Source: Leptotrichia buccalis C-1013-b
Lineage (GTDB): Bacteria > Fusobacteriota > Fusobacteriia > Fusobacteriales > Leptotrichiaceae
Length of the DNA: 64,000 nucleotides
NCBI RefSeq assembly: GCF_000023905.1
Contig: NC_013192.1
Span: forward strand, 558,001 to 622,000
Direction of reading: 5' to 3'
Shown here one piece after another: positions 43,771 through 51,811 of this stretch; the stretch's first letter is position 1, and each line of letters starts with the position of its first letter. Under the pieces are notes generated by a model, which made no database searches, was not told the DNA's origin, and saw nothing but the letters and a program-made list of their open reading frames with translations. The position numbers were made by a program, and so were the translations under genes.

Positions 43771-44733
43771 TTATTTTCCCCCTTTTCCATTATTTTTCAC
43801 TATTTCATCTTTAAGAGCAACAAAATGGGTATCTGTCAATTTTTTCAAATCAAAGACACGCCCATTTTCATCATAATATTTTTTTTCATTTTTCAAATAT
43901 TCCTTTTCAATTTCTATCCTTCTTTTTTTATTCTTTAGCCTTTTTTCAGGATGTACTTCTGGAATTGCGGCAATTAGGCGTTTTGTGTAAAAATGTTCAG
44001 GATTTTTATAAATATCATTTTTTGTCCCAGTTTCCACAAACCTTCCACGATACATTATAAACATATAATCGCACATATGCTTTACAACTCCCAAATCGTG
44101 GGAAATAAAAAGATAACTTAGTCCAAACTGCTCCTGAATGTCCTTCATATAATTCAAAACTTGTGCCTGAACTGACAAATCAAGTGCCGACACAGGCTCA
44201 TCCGCAATAATTAACTTAGGTTTTGTCGCAACAGCCCGTGCAATTCCCAGCCTCTGTCTCTGTCCGCCAGAAAATTCATGAGGATATTTGTAAATATCTT
44301 CCCTATTCATTCCTACAATTTCCAGCAGTTCCGATACTTTCCTTTTTTCCTCATCTAAAGTCAAATTCTCAAAATTTCTCAAAGGCTCAGAAATCAAGTC
44401 AATCACTCTTTTCTTAGGGTTTAAGCTAGACAACGAATCTTGAAAAATCATCTGCACATTCCTATTATACTCACTTCTTCTATTCCTAAATTTTCCATCA
44501 ATTTCCTTACCTTCATAAATAATCTTTCCACTTTTTATCTTCTCCAGCCCAATTATCGCTTTGCCAATCGTAGACTTCCCAGACCCCGACTCTCCCACAA
44601 GTCCATAAGTCTTCCCTTTCTCAATCGTAAAATTGACACCGTCTACAGCATATACGTAATCAATTACCTTATTGAAAAAGCCCCCACGAATAGGATAATG
44701 AACCTTCAAGTCTTTCACTTCAATAAAACTCAT
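43771..44733 (-). CDS. oppF: Oligopeptide ABC transporter ATPase OppF
   Basis: An ATP-binding subunit of 320 residues with Walker A GLVGESGSGKST, signature FSGGQRQRLGIARA, Walker B PKLIIADEPVSALD and H-loop FISHDLGVVKH. The C-terminal oligopeptide extension is charged (KRLKNKKRRIEIEKEYLKNE) and lacks the cysteine cluster seen in OppD. It is separated from oppD by 616 bp, so these two ATPase genes may be expressed from different transcripts. Confidence 0.92.
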   Translation of the reverse strand: MSFIEVKDLKVHYPIRGGFFNKVIDYVYAVDGVNFTIEKGKTYGLVGESGSGKSTIGKAIIGLEKIKSGKIIYEGKEIDGKFRNRRSEYNRNVQMIFQDSLSSLNPKKRVIDLISEPLRNFENLTLDEEKRKVSELLEIVGMNREDIYKYPHEFSGGQRQRLGIARAVATKPKLIIADEPVSALDLSVQAQVLNYMKDIQEQFGLSYLFISHDLGVVKHMCDYMFIMYRGRFVETGTKNDIYKNPEHFYTKRLIAAIPEVHPEKRLKNKKRRIEIEKEYLKNEKKYYDENGRVFDLKKLTDTHFVALKDEIVKNNGKGGK

Positions 44734-45349
44734 ATTTCTATTTATTCCCTTCTTTAATATTATTTAATAACCTAAATTTTAAAATATTTAATTTATTTTA
44801 ATTAATAATTTTTTTCTTTTATATTTTTAGTTTTTTTAACGCAGAGGTATCAAACGCCATACCTCTGCACTCCCGCTTTACGCAAAACTTTCTTATAAAG
44901 AAAAAATAAAACTCGATTTTGAATTAAGATTATTTTAACATTAATAACTGTATATAATTTAAAATTTAATCCAAAATCTCAGACAGTTATTTTTTCTTTA
45001 ACGAAATTTTGCTTAATTTTTATTTTAGTTAGATTATTTGCATCAATTAAACTAAAAATTGTCATGATTTTTTGAAAATAAAATTAACTAAACATATTTA
45101 TATGTTTCTTTCGTCATAACTTCTATAATAAATCCGTTTGTAGAATTAAATTCACTTTATATTTGTGAAAGTGAGCGAAGTTTTACACAGCGAGTTTAGA
45201 TTTCGCTTTCAAAAAATGCTTAGACAAGCCAGGATTGTAAAGGGGGGCGAATAACACCCTTTATGTATAAAAAAAGAAAATACAGAAAAAATATTTATTA
45301 ACAAAAAATTTATTATATTAAAATTTTAAAAATAAGTTAACTCTATGAT
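44734..45349. other. 616-bp non-coding insertion between oppD and oppF
   Basis: No ORF found. It contains a perfect 10-bp stem (GCAGAGGTAT / ATACCTCTGC, 44841-44868, no U-tract on either side) and, near 45165-45265, a locally GC-richer stretch with GTGAGCGAAG, GACAAGCCAGGATTG and the hairpin TAAAGGG...CCCTTTA. The rest is A/T rich. It breaks an otherwise tight opp operon and looks like an inserted or repeat-derived intergenic element. Confidence 0.5.
44841..44868. repeat. Perfect 10-bp stem palindrome
   Basis: GCAGAGGTAT and ATACCTCTGC around CAAACGCC. GC-rich compared with the surroundings and without a following T run, so not a typical terminator. Confidence 0.55.
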
Positions 45350-46342
45350 TTATTTTTCAAAATGAAAATTTTTCCAGCAAGTACATCTTACAAAATGATT
45401 TTCTCCAACTTCATGTAATGTTGGATTTTTTTCGTGCTCACTTTCCTTTATCCATGGGATTCTTTGAGAAAAACGGCATCCTGTTCTAGTTAATTTAGTC
45501 AATGACGGAACAATTCCTTGAATTACGTGTAATTTTTCAGATTCTGTGTCAAGTTGCGGAATTGAGTTTAGTAGAGATCTTGTGTAGGGATGTTTTGGGT
45601 TATTGAACAAATCATTTACGTTTGCAATTTCTACAATTTCTCCAGCGTACATTACTGCCACTCTGTCCGCCATTTCGGCAACGACGCCCAAATCATGTGT
45701 AATCAGTATAATCCCAGCATTTATTTCACTTTGCAAAGTTTTTAGCAAATCCAGTATTTGTGCCTGTATTGTAACGTCCAATGCTGTTGTCGGCTCATCG
45801 GCTATAATAATTTCAGGTTTGCAGGAAAGCGCTATTGCAATCATTACTCTTTGACGCATTCCTCCAGATAATTCGTGTGGAAATTGCCTTGCTACACGTT
45901 TTGGATTTTTTATTCCTACATTCTCCAGTAATTCCAGCATTCTGGCTTCTCTTTCAGTTTTGGACAATTTTGTATGATAAATCATTCCCTCTTCAATTTG
46001 TTCTCCTATTCTCATAAGCGGATTTAAAGCCGATAGAGGATCTTGAAATATCATGCCAATTTTATTTCCCCTAATTTTATTATATTCTTCCTCATCAATT
46101 TCTACCAAATTTTTCCCTTCAAAATTGATTTCTCCTGTCAATTTGGTATTAATCGGATTATGCAGTCCAATAATAGATGTCGCAAGCGTACTTTTCCCAC
46201 ATCCTGACTCTCCCACTATCGCTAATATCTCATTTCTTCTAAGTTCCAGCGAAACATTATCCACAGCGGGAAAATATTCATCTTTTATCCGAAAACTTGT
46301 AACAAGATTATTGATTCTGATTAGTGTTTCAGTCTGTTCCAT
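45350..46342 (-). CDS. oppD: Oligopeptide ABC transporter ATPase OppD
   Basis: An ATP-binding subunit of 330 residues: Walker A AIVGESGCGKSTL, signature LSGGMRQRVMIAIALS, Walker B PEIIIADEPTTALD, H-loop LITHDLGVVAE, and the C-terminal extension with HPYTRSLLNSIPQLD and two Cys (GCRFSQR, RCTCWKN). Some OppD/DppD proteins bind an iron-sulfur cluster through such cysteines. First gene of the leftward opp set, with a 616-bp gap before oppF. Confidence 0.92.
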   Translation of the reverse strand: MEQTETLIRINNLVTSFRIKDEYFPAVDNVSLELRRNEILAIVGESGCGKSTLATSIIGLHNPINTKLTGEINFEGKNLVEIDEEEYNKIRGNKIGMIFQDPLSALNPLMRIGEQIEEGMIYHTKLSKTEREARMLELLENVGIKNPKRVARQFPHELSGGMRQRVMIAIALSCKPEIIIADEPTTALDVTIQAQILDLLKTLQSEINAGIILITHDLGVVAEMADRVAVMYAGEIVEIANVNDLFNNPKHPYTRSLLNSIPQLDTESEKLHVIQGIVPSLTKLTRTGCRFSQRIPWIKESEHEKNPTLHEVGENHFVRCTCWKNFHFEK

Positions 46343-46594
46343 AATTTTCTCCTTATATAAAATTTTTATTAAAATTCAACTTCAAAATTGATAAAAATGA
46401 TTCAAACATAAAATTATCATAATTTTTTCTTTCAATTTTAAAGAAAGATTACTATAACATTGTAACATATTTTTTATTTTTTTACCTGTAATTTTTTATT
46501 TTTCTCAATTTGTCCTTAATAATTCTTATGCGATAAATTTTCAATAATTCTATTTTTATTGTGTGCCAAGATACTCTCAAAGCTACTTATTAAT
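46343..46594. other. A/T-rich gap upstream of oppD
   Basis: No gene or repeat recognised. It presumably holds the oppD promoter, but no convincing -35/-10 pair was settled on. The terminator of the next gene lies at its right end. Confidence 0.4.
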
Positions 46595-46645
46595 AAAAAT
46601 GAGACTGTTTCATAAATTAGTCTTATAAGACAGTCCCATTTTTTA
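46595..46645 (-). terminator. Terminator after the secreted 150-residue protein
   Basis: AATG-AGACTGT and ACAGTC-CCATT form an 11-position stem with one mismatch, with T runs on the minus side. Confidence 0.75.
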
Positions 46646-46661
46646 TTATTAGCTTTCGTAT

Positions 46662-47114
46662 TTATTTATAATATGTATAAGATTTCAGTATGCGCTCAGT
46701 TAAAGAAGAATTTTTGGAAACATCTTTTGCAGGTTGTGAAATCTGTACACAATATTTATTTTTTTTATATCCTATGAAACACATAGTAATTATAGAAATA
46801 CCTGATGAATAATTAGTAAAAACATATTCTCTGGATTTGGAATCATAGGTTGCTTTTGTAGTATTGGAATCATCTACTTTCCAAGTTCCTTTATCTGAAC
46901 TGTAAATATTGTCAAAATTAACAGTACTAGGATAAACAGAAATTTTTACATTTATATTCAAATTTTTGTTTTCAAAGTTTTGATAATTATTAGTTCCGTC
47001 TCTTGATTCGAAACCACTTGGCAAGTCTACTGAACCTATACCTGCACGAGAAAATGTTTGTGTAAATCCTAAAATAGAAGTAAAAAATAAAGCTATAATA
47101 ATTAATTTTTTCAT
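46662..47114 (-). CDS. Small secreted protein of unknown function
   Basis: A 150-residue exported protein with a clear signal peptide (MKKLIIIALFFTSILGFTQT, cleavage near 19-22). The mature part is Ser/Thr/Asn rich with alternating hydrophobic residues (KSREYVFTNYSSGISIITMC), suggesting a small beta domain. Two cysteines in MCFIGYKKNKYC might form a disulfide hairpin. No family is recognised. Monocistronic with GGAGG ribosome site and its own terminator. Confidence 0.7.
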   Translation of the reverse strand: MKKLIIIALFFTSILGFTQTFSRAGIGSVDLPSGFESRDGTNNYQNFENKNLNINVKISVYPSTVNFDNIYSSDKGTWKVDDSNTTKATYDSKSREYVFTNYSSGISIITMCFIGYKKNKYCVQISQPAKDVSKNSSLTERILKSYTYYK

Positions 47115-47229
47115 AGAAATTCCTCCTCTATATTTTTATTTGCGAGCTTTTATAAGTTTTTCCCTTTTTCTGTTAATAATATTATACCTTATTCTTTATA
47201 CATTTGTTGTAAATAAATCCATTTTTTGA

Positions 47230-47258
47230 TTGACATTCTAAAATTTTCTTTGTATAAT
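47230..47258 (+). promoter_or_regulatory. Consensus promoter for tRNA-Leu genes
   Basis: TTGACA (47230-47235), 17-bp spacer, TATAAT (47253-47258). A perfect sigma-70 promoter 28 bp before the first tRNA. Confidence 0.88.
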
Positions 47259-47286
47259 AAAAAACGAAGTATTTATTTAAATTTGT

Positions 47287-47371
47287 GCGAGTGTGGTGGA
47301 ATTGGTAGACACGCTATCTTGAGGGGGTAGTGGCAGTAGCCGTACGAGTTCAAGTCTCGTCATTCGCACCA
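47287..47371 (+). tRNA. tRNA-Leu (anticodon GAG)
   Basis: An 85-nt class II tRNA. Acceptor GCGAGTG pairs with CATTCGC, followed by discriminator A and encoded CCA. D-stem GTG/CAC, anticodon stem CTATC/GGTAG with loop TTGAGGG giving GAG, a long variable arm (GGC/GCC) and T-arm CGAG-TTCAAGT-CTCG. Decodes CUU/CUC. Confidence 0.95.
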
Positions 47372-47456
47372 TTATAAATAAATATAAATTCTAAAATAAA
47401 AAATCTTAGTTCTTAAAAATTATACTTTTTCAAACAAATCTAATAGCTTAAATTAT

Positions 47457-47541
47457 GCGAGTGTGATGAAATTGGTAGACATGCTATTTTCAGAGAGTAG
47501 TGGCAGTAGCCGTACGGGTTCGACTCCCGTCATTCGCACCA
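47457..47541 (+). tRNA. tRNA-Leu (anticodon CAG)
   Basis: An 85-nt class II tRNA with the same acceptor, variable arm and CCA as the upstream tRNA-Leu. The anticodon stem is CTATT/AGTAG with loop TTCAGAG, giving CAG (CUG codons). The D-stem is ATG/CAT, a compensatory change of the GTG/CAC stem of its neighbour, which argues for a functional product. Probably co-transcribed with the first. Confidence 0.93.
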
Positions 47542-47646
47542 TTTACCTAAATTAAAATTATTAAAAAATATCATTTCTAGTAACCTTTGAAATGTTAAAT
47601 TTTCATACACAGTCTAGTTTAATGTGAATATATTTTACTAGATTAC

Positions 47647-47686
47647 AAAAAAAAACTCTCCTTCATTTTTGAAAGAAAGTTTTTTA
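47647..47686. terminator. Terminator between tRNA-Leu and outer-membrane protein gene
   Basis: AAAAAACT and AGTTTTTT form the outer stem with a CTTCA...TGAAAG-type inner stem. T runs occur on both strands. Confidence 0.65.
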
Positions 47687-47723
47687 TTCTATTTTTAAAT
47701 TATTGTTCAATTATTTTAGATTA

Positions 47724-48341
47724 TTAAAATCCAAATGAGTAACCTACTCCTAAAGTAAGTGTTCCATGGTTAGTATTAAATTTACCTTCTTCTTTATATC
47801 CAGGCATATTAAAGCTATATTTTGTTTTCATAGTATTTACATTGTATGATAAGTCAGCAACAAAGTTTTTGTATTGAAGTCCTGTTCCTATTCCATAGTA
47901 AATTCCTGATTCAAATTTTAAGCTTTCATCAGCAAGTATATTTTTTGATTCTACTTTTCCTGAAGTAATTGCAAGTCCTAAATTACCTTTTACATAAGGT
48001 GTAATTTCAGAAGCATTTTTAAAGTTATATCTAGTTGTAAAGAAGATAGGTACTGAATTAATCCCTTTCATAGTAAGTCCTGGATAATTTTTGCTACTTA
48101 ATTTGTTGTATCTGTAGGCAATTCCTCCACCGATTTCAAGATTTTCTGCGATTGGTGTTCTGTATTCTCCAGTGATTTCAAATCCATTTTTTAAAGCATC
48201 ATCATTAATTTTCCAATTTTGGTTATCAGTATCTTTAAATGTTGCACGGTTTGTTAGGTCACCACCTACTCTAACTTCGATTACATCTGCCATAGCAATT
48301 GAGCTTACTAGTGCACCTAATAGTAATAATTTTTTCATCAA
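47724..48341 (-). CDS. Outer-membrane beta-barrel protein
   Basis: A 205-residue exported protein: signal peptide ending around AMA (residue 18), then alternating amphipathic strands separated by short turns, and a C-terminal strand GTLTLGVGYSFGF ending in Phe, the classic outer-membrane insertion signal. Strand-like segments such as NLEIGGGIAYRYNKL and GIYYGIGTGLQYKN suggest an eight-stranded barrel of the OmpA/OmpX/opacity type. The exact family and role (adhesion, porin) are not evident. Monocistronic. Confidence 0.8.
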   Translation of the reverse strand: MMKKLLLLGALVSSIAMADVIEVRVGGDLTNRATFKDTDNQNWKINDDALKNGFEITGEYRTPIAENLEIGGGIAYRYNKLSSKNYPGLTMKGINSVPIFFTTRYNFKNASEITPYVKGNLGLAITSGKVESKNILADESLKFESGIYYGIGTGLQYKNFVADLSYNVNTMKTKYSFNMPGYKEEGKFNTNHGTLTLGVGYSFGF

Positions 48342-48518
48342 AATTACCTCACTTTCAAGTTATAAATTTTTATTTTGTTAAGCACTTAATTTATAGCAGA
48401 TTTTTAATGTTTTGTCAAATTTTCATTTAAAAAAATAATATTAAAAGTTAATAATCTGATGTTACTATACAAAATTTTACTAAAATTAATATCTATTCTT
48501 AGAATTGGTAGGCGAGAC

Positions 48519-49634
48519 TTAGTTTACATCAGGATATTTTCTGACAACTTTTGTAATGTTGCAAGCCCCTTCAATCACAGGAAACATCATAACTGCCCCA
48601 GTTCCTTCCCCTAGTTTCATATTCATAAAAAGCATTGGTTTTAAATCCAGTTCTCGCATAATATATTTCATTCCAGGTTCTTCACTCAAATGTGAGGCAA
48701 TCATAAAATCTTTGCAAATTGGACAGATTTTATATGCAACAAGAGCGGCAACTGCCGAAATAAAGCCGTCTATTACGACTGGAATCCGATTTTCTGCACA
48801 TCCTAAGAACGTTCCTGTCATTCCCGCAATATCTAATCCTCCAACTTTTGCCAGGACATCTATTATTTTTTGTTTATAGATTTCTTCGTTCATTTTATTT
48901 TTTTCATTTTTACTAAAAAAATTTGTCAGTTCATTAATATCAATCGCTTTTTTTACAACATTTTTTTTATGTTCCAAAGTTTTATCATCAATACCGCTTC
49001 CATAACCAACAATATCATCTAGCGGCAAATTTGTCAGAACCTTTAAAATAGCACTACTTGTCGTGGTATTTCCAATCCCCATTTCTCCAGTTGCAAACAA
49101 ATTATACCCCTCTTTCACAAACTTATTAACTAGTTCAATTCCTGTATTTATAGCTTTTACAGTTGTTTCATAACTCATTGCGGCTTCTTTAGCAATATTT
49201 TCAGTTCCAAATTCCATAAGTTTTTTTTCAATAGTTCCTGTAAGATTAATTTCTTTTTTTGTATCTGAACGTTTGTCAATTCCCAAGTCAACTACTTTTA
49301 CATCTGCATTGTAAACTGCTGCCAAAGCATTAATCGAAGATTTTCCGTTTAACATTGCCTCAACTACATATTGTGTGATAACACGTTTTGATTTGCTTAT
49401 TTTTTCATGTTCTACTCCGTTGTCAGCTGCCATTACAAGTACCATCTTTTTTTTTGGTTTATAATTTTCACTCATTCCTTCAAGTTTGATTGCTAGCTCT
49501 TCCAGTTTTCCGAGTCCTTTTGGAGTTTTGAGCAATGAATTAAGTTCGTTTTCCTTTTTTTTCATTCTAATTTTATCCAGAGGTTTAATTTTTTTTATTG
49601 TATCAAATAAAATTTTTTCTGATTTTTCCTTCAT
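48519..49634 (-). CDS. cobT: Nicotinate-nucleotide:dimethylbenzimidazole phosphoribosyltransferase
   Basis: Makes alpha-ribazole-5'-phosphate for the lower ligand of cobalamin. The 371-residue protein (start ATG 49634, one base before the hemL stop) has TPKGLGKLEELAIKL, VMAADNGVEHEKISKSK, the EMGIGNTTTSSAIL loop and GGLDIAGMTGTFLG, and a C-terminal catalytic Glu in KLGEGTGAVMMF. It follows hemL directly and may be translationally coupled. No other B12 genes are in the window, so a salvage role is possible. Confidence 0.93.
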   Translation of the reverse strand: MKEKSEKILFDTIKKIKPLDKIRMKKKENELNSLLKTPKGLGKLEELAIKLEGMSENYKPKKKMVLVMAADNGVEHEKISKSKRVITQYVVEAMLNGKSSINALAAVYNADVKVVDLGIDKRSDTKKEINLTGTIEKKLMEFGTENIAKEAAMSYETTVKAINTGIELVNKFVKEGYNLFATGEMGIGNTTTSSAILKVLTNLPLDDIVGYGSGIDDKTLEHKKNVVKKAIDINELTNFFSKNEKNKMNEEIYKQKIIDVLAKVGGLDIAGMTGTFLGCAENRIPVVIDGFISAVAALVAYKICPICKDFMIASHLSEEPGMKYIMRELDLKPMLFMNMKLGEGTGAVMMFPVIEGACNITKVVRKYPDVN

Positions 49635-49635
49635 T

Positions 49636-50949
49636 TTATTTTTCCTCATTTTTTATTTTTTCAGAAATTTTTTCAAAAGTTTTTTCTGTGCCTGTCAAAA
49701 ATTTTTCCATATCTTCATTATTATGAACATAAGAAATAAAATGTGCTTCGTATTTTGAAGGCGGTACAATTATTCCATTTTCAAGCATTGTGTCAAAATA
49801 AATGCTATAAAATTCATCGTTTGAGGAAATTGCTTTTTCCAGAGTGTCGACTTTTTCCTTTGAGAAAAATATTGTGAACAAGCTTCCAAAATGATTTACG
49901 CTTGCTGGAATGCTGTATTTTTTTATTAATTCATTAATCTGATTTATTAAATTTTCTGTTTTTGTATTGATATTTTCATAAATTTCAGTATTTTTTTTCA
50001 AAATAGAAATTGTTTCTATTCCAGCTGCAACTGAAATTGGATTTCCAGAAAGAGTTCCAGCGTGATAAACATTTCCGACAGGAGAGATTAAGTCCATAAT
50101 TTCTTTTTTTCCGCCAAAACCGCCAACTGGATAACCGCCACCAATTATTTTTCCTAAAACTGTCAAATCAGGCGTAATTCCAAATACTTCTTGAGCTCCA
50201 CCTAAAGAAATTCTAAATCCTGAAATCACTTCATCAAAAATCAATACAACTTTTTCTTTTTTTGTAATTTCACGTATTTTTTCTAAATATTCCTTTTTCG
50301 TTTCAATAAGCCCCATATTTGCTGGAATTGGCTCAATAATCACACAGGCAATATCCTTCTCACTTTCCAAAGTTTCCTTTAATTTTTCAAAATCTCCAAA
50401 AGGCAGTGTTATCGTATCTTTTACAACTCCTTCTGTAATTCCATTACTATCCTGATGTACAAACGTCAAAAGTCCCGAGCCAGCCTTTACAAGAAGCGAA
50501 TCAGAATGTCCATGATAACACCCTTCAAATTTTACAATTTTATTTTTTCCAGTAAATGCACGAGCCAGTCGTACGCTAGCCATAGCCGCCTCCGTTCCCG
50601 AAGTAGTAAGTCTTAATTTTTCAATCGAAGGAAAACAGCTTTTTACAAGTTCAGCCAGCTCCACTTCTTTTTTCGTCGGCAATCCAAAGGAAGTCCCATT
50701 TTCCAGCTCCTTTTTCACAATTTCCAAAACTTGCGGATAATTATGTCCCAAAATCATAGGTCCCCAGGAACCAATCATATCCACATATTCATTACCATCT
50801 TCATCATAAAGTTTGCTCCCATTTCCACTTTTTATGAAAATTGGATATTCTTTATCTACAGACTGAAATGCTCTGACTGGGCTGTTTACACCTCCTGGAA
50901 TAGCTTTTTTTGCTTTTTCATAAATTATTTTTGAATTATTTGTATTCAT
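49636..50949 (-). CDS. hemL: Glutamate-1-semialdehyde 2,1-aminomutase
   Basis: A PLP enzyme converting glutamate-1-semialdehyde to 5-aminolevulinate, the tetrapyrrole precursor. The 437-residue protein has IPGGVNSPVRAF at the start, the glycine/serine phosphate loop TTSGTEAAMASVRLAR, IIEPIPANMGL, LIFDEVISGFR and the PLP lysine in LTVLGKIIGGGYPVGGFGG. Immediately upstream of cobT in the same direction. No other hem genes are visible here. Confidence 0.95.
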   Translation of the reverse strand: MNTNNSKIIYEKAKKAIPGGVNSPVRAFQSVDKEYPIFIKSGNGSKLYDEDGNEYVDMIGSWGPMILGHNYPQVLEIVKKELENGTSFGLPTKKEVELAELVKSCFPSIEKLRLTTSGTEAAMASVRLARAFTGKNKIVKFEGCYHGHSDSLLVKAGSGLLTFVHQDSNGITEGVVKDTITLPFGDFEKLKETLESEKDIACVIIEPIPANMGLIETKKEYLEKIREITKKEKVVLIFDEVISGFRISLGGAQEVFGITPDLTVLGKIIGGGYPVGGFGGKKEIMDLISPVGNVYHAGTLSGNPISVAAGIETISILKKNTEIYENINTKTENLINQINELIKKYSIPASVNHFGSLFTIFFSKEKVDTLEKAISSNDEFYSIYFDTMLENGIIVPPSKYEAHFISYVHNNEDMEKFLTGTEKTFEKISEKIKNEEK

Positions 50950-51102
50950 TAAAAATTTCCTCTTTTCTAATAATATTTTTATTTCTTTTCATTTTATCAT
51001 ATTTATTTTAATTTGAAAATATGTTTGAATTCTTTTAATACCGAGCTGATAAAATGTTTGAAAATTTTATATTATACAGTAAAAATTCAATTTTGAAAAA
51101 AT

Positions 51103-51131
51103 AAAAAAAAATAACCACATTTCGTAGTTAT
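51103..51131 (-). terminator. Terminator of tRNA-Cys
   Basis: On the minus strand ATAACTAC pairs with GTGGTTAT (one G-U) around GAAAT, followed by eight or more T. Confidence 0.85.
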
Positions 51132-51165
51132 ATCTTTTTGACATTATTTATCACTAATCAATTAA

Positions 51166-51240
51166 TGGAGGCGACAACCGGATTCGAACCGGTGTACAAG
51201 GTTTTGCAGACCTCTGCCTAAGCCACTCGACCATGTCGCC
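51166..51240 (-). tRNA. tRNA-Cys (anticodon GCA)
   Basis: A 75-nt tRNA including encoded CCA. Acceptor GGCGACA/TGTCGCC with discriminator T, anticodon stem GAGGT/ACCTT with loop CTGCAAA giving GCA, T-arm ACCGG-TTCGAAT-CCGGT. Own promoter at 51255-51283 and terminator downstream. Confidence 0.95.
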
Positions 51241-51254
51241 ACTTGACTTTGATT

Positions 51255-51283
51255 AGTCTACCATATTTTTTTTACTTTGTCAA
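51255..51283 (-). promoter_or_regulatory. Promoter of tRNA-Cys
   Basis: TTGACA (51278-51283), 17-bp spacer, TAGACT (51255-51260), leftward, 15 bp before the tRNA. Confidence 0.75.
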
Positions 51284-51292
51284 ATATTATTT

Positions 51293-51321
51293 TTGATTTT
51301 TTGAATGTTTTGTGATATACT
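51293..51321 (+). promoter_or_regulatory. Promoter of the SemiSWEET gene
   Basis: TTGATT (51293-51298), 17-bp spacer, TATACT (51316-51321), 46 bp before the ATG at 51367. Confidence 0.6.
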
Positions 51322-51366
51322 GTTACCGTAATTGATCTACTAAAATGGGAAAGATTGGAGGACAAA

Positions 51367-51624
51367 ATGAGCGAAAAAAACTTGAAAATTTTAGGATGGA
51401 TTGGAACATTGCTTTCTGTAATAATGTATGTGTCTTATGTTCCGCAAATAATGGGAAACTTGCATGGGAATAAAACATTTTTTCTACAGCCTTTAGCAGC
51501 AACGATTAACTGTACAATATGGACAAGTTATGGACTTTTAAAGGAAAAAAAAGATTATCCTCTTTCAGCAGCAAACCTGCCAGGAGTAATTTTTGGATTA
51601 CTTGCAACAATTACAGCGTTTTAA
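51367..51624 (+). CDS. SemiSWEET-family sugar transporter
   Basis: An 85-residue membrane protein with three helices forming one PQ-loop/MtN3 unit, which dimerises to transport sugars. LGWIGTLLSVIMYVSYVPQI contains the PQ motif, followed by NLHGNKTFFLQPLAATINCT, then IWTSYGLLKEKKDYPLSAAN. GGAGG upstream of ATG 51367 favours it over TTG 51355. Bacterial SemiSWEETs are bidirectional facilitators; the substrate is not readable. Monocistronic. Confidence 0.88.
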   Translation: MSEKNLKILGWIGTLLSVIMYVSYVPQIMGNLHGNKTFFLQPLAATINCTIWTSYGLLKEKKDYPLSAANLPGVIFGLLATITAF

Positions 51625-51651
51625 ATAATTTAATTTTAAAAATTTATTATT

Positions 51652-51698
51652 AAAAAGTTCATTTGAATGATGTTTGATCATTTTAGTGAGCTTTTTTT
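51652..51698 (+). terminator. Terminator of the SemiSWEET gene
   Basis: AAAAGTTCA / TGAGCTTTT outer stem with an AATGAT/ATCATT inner stem, then a T run. Confidence 0.75.
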
Positions 51699-51811
51699 GT
51701 TAATTTTTTTATATAAAGTAGAAAAAAAATTATCTTTATGCTAAAATATGATTTGTAAAATGAAGAAATTTAAATAAAAAATATATAAAAATTAAAACAG
51801 GAGGAAAAATA

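Noticed and set aside
44841-44868. Palindrome after oppF/oppD considered as a transcription terminator
   Set aside because: Neither strand has a T run after the stem, and it lies upstream of oppF, where an internal terminator would be unexpected.
47457-47541. Second tRNA-Leu suspected to be a pseudogene because of its many differences
   Set aside because: All stems pair, with compensatory changes in the D-stem and T-stem, and CCA is encoded.
51625-51811. T-box leader upstream of valS
   Set aside because: No T-box core sequence or antiterminator was found; only the terminator of the preceding gene is present.
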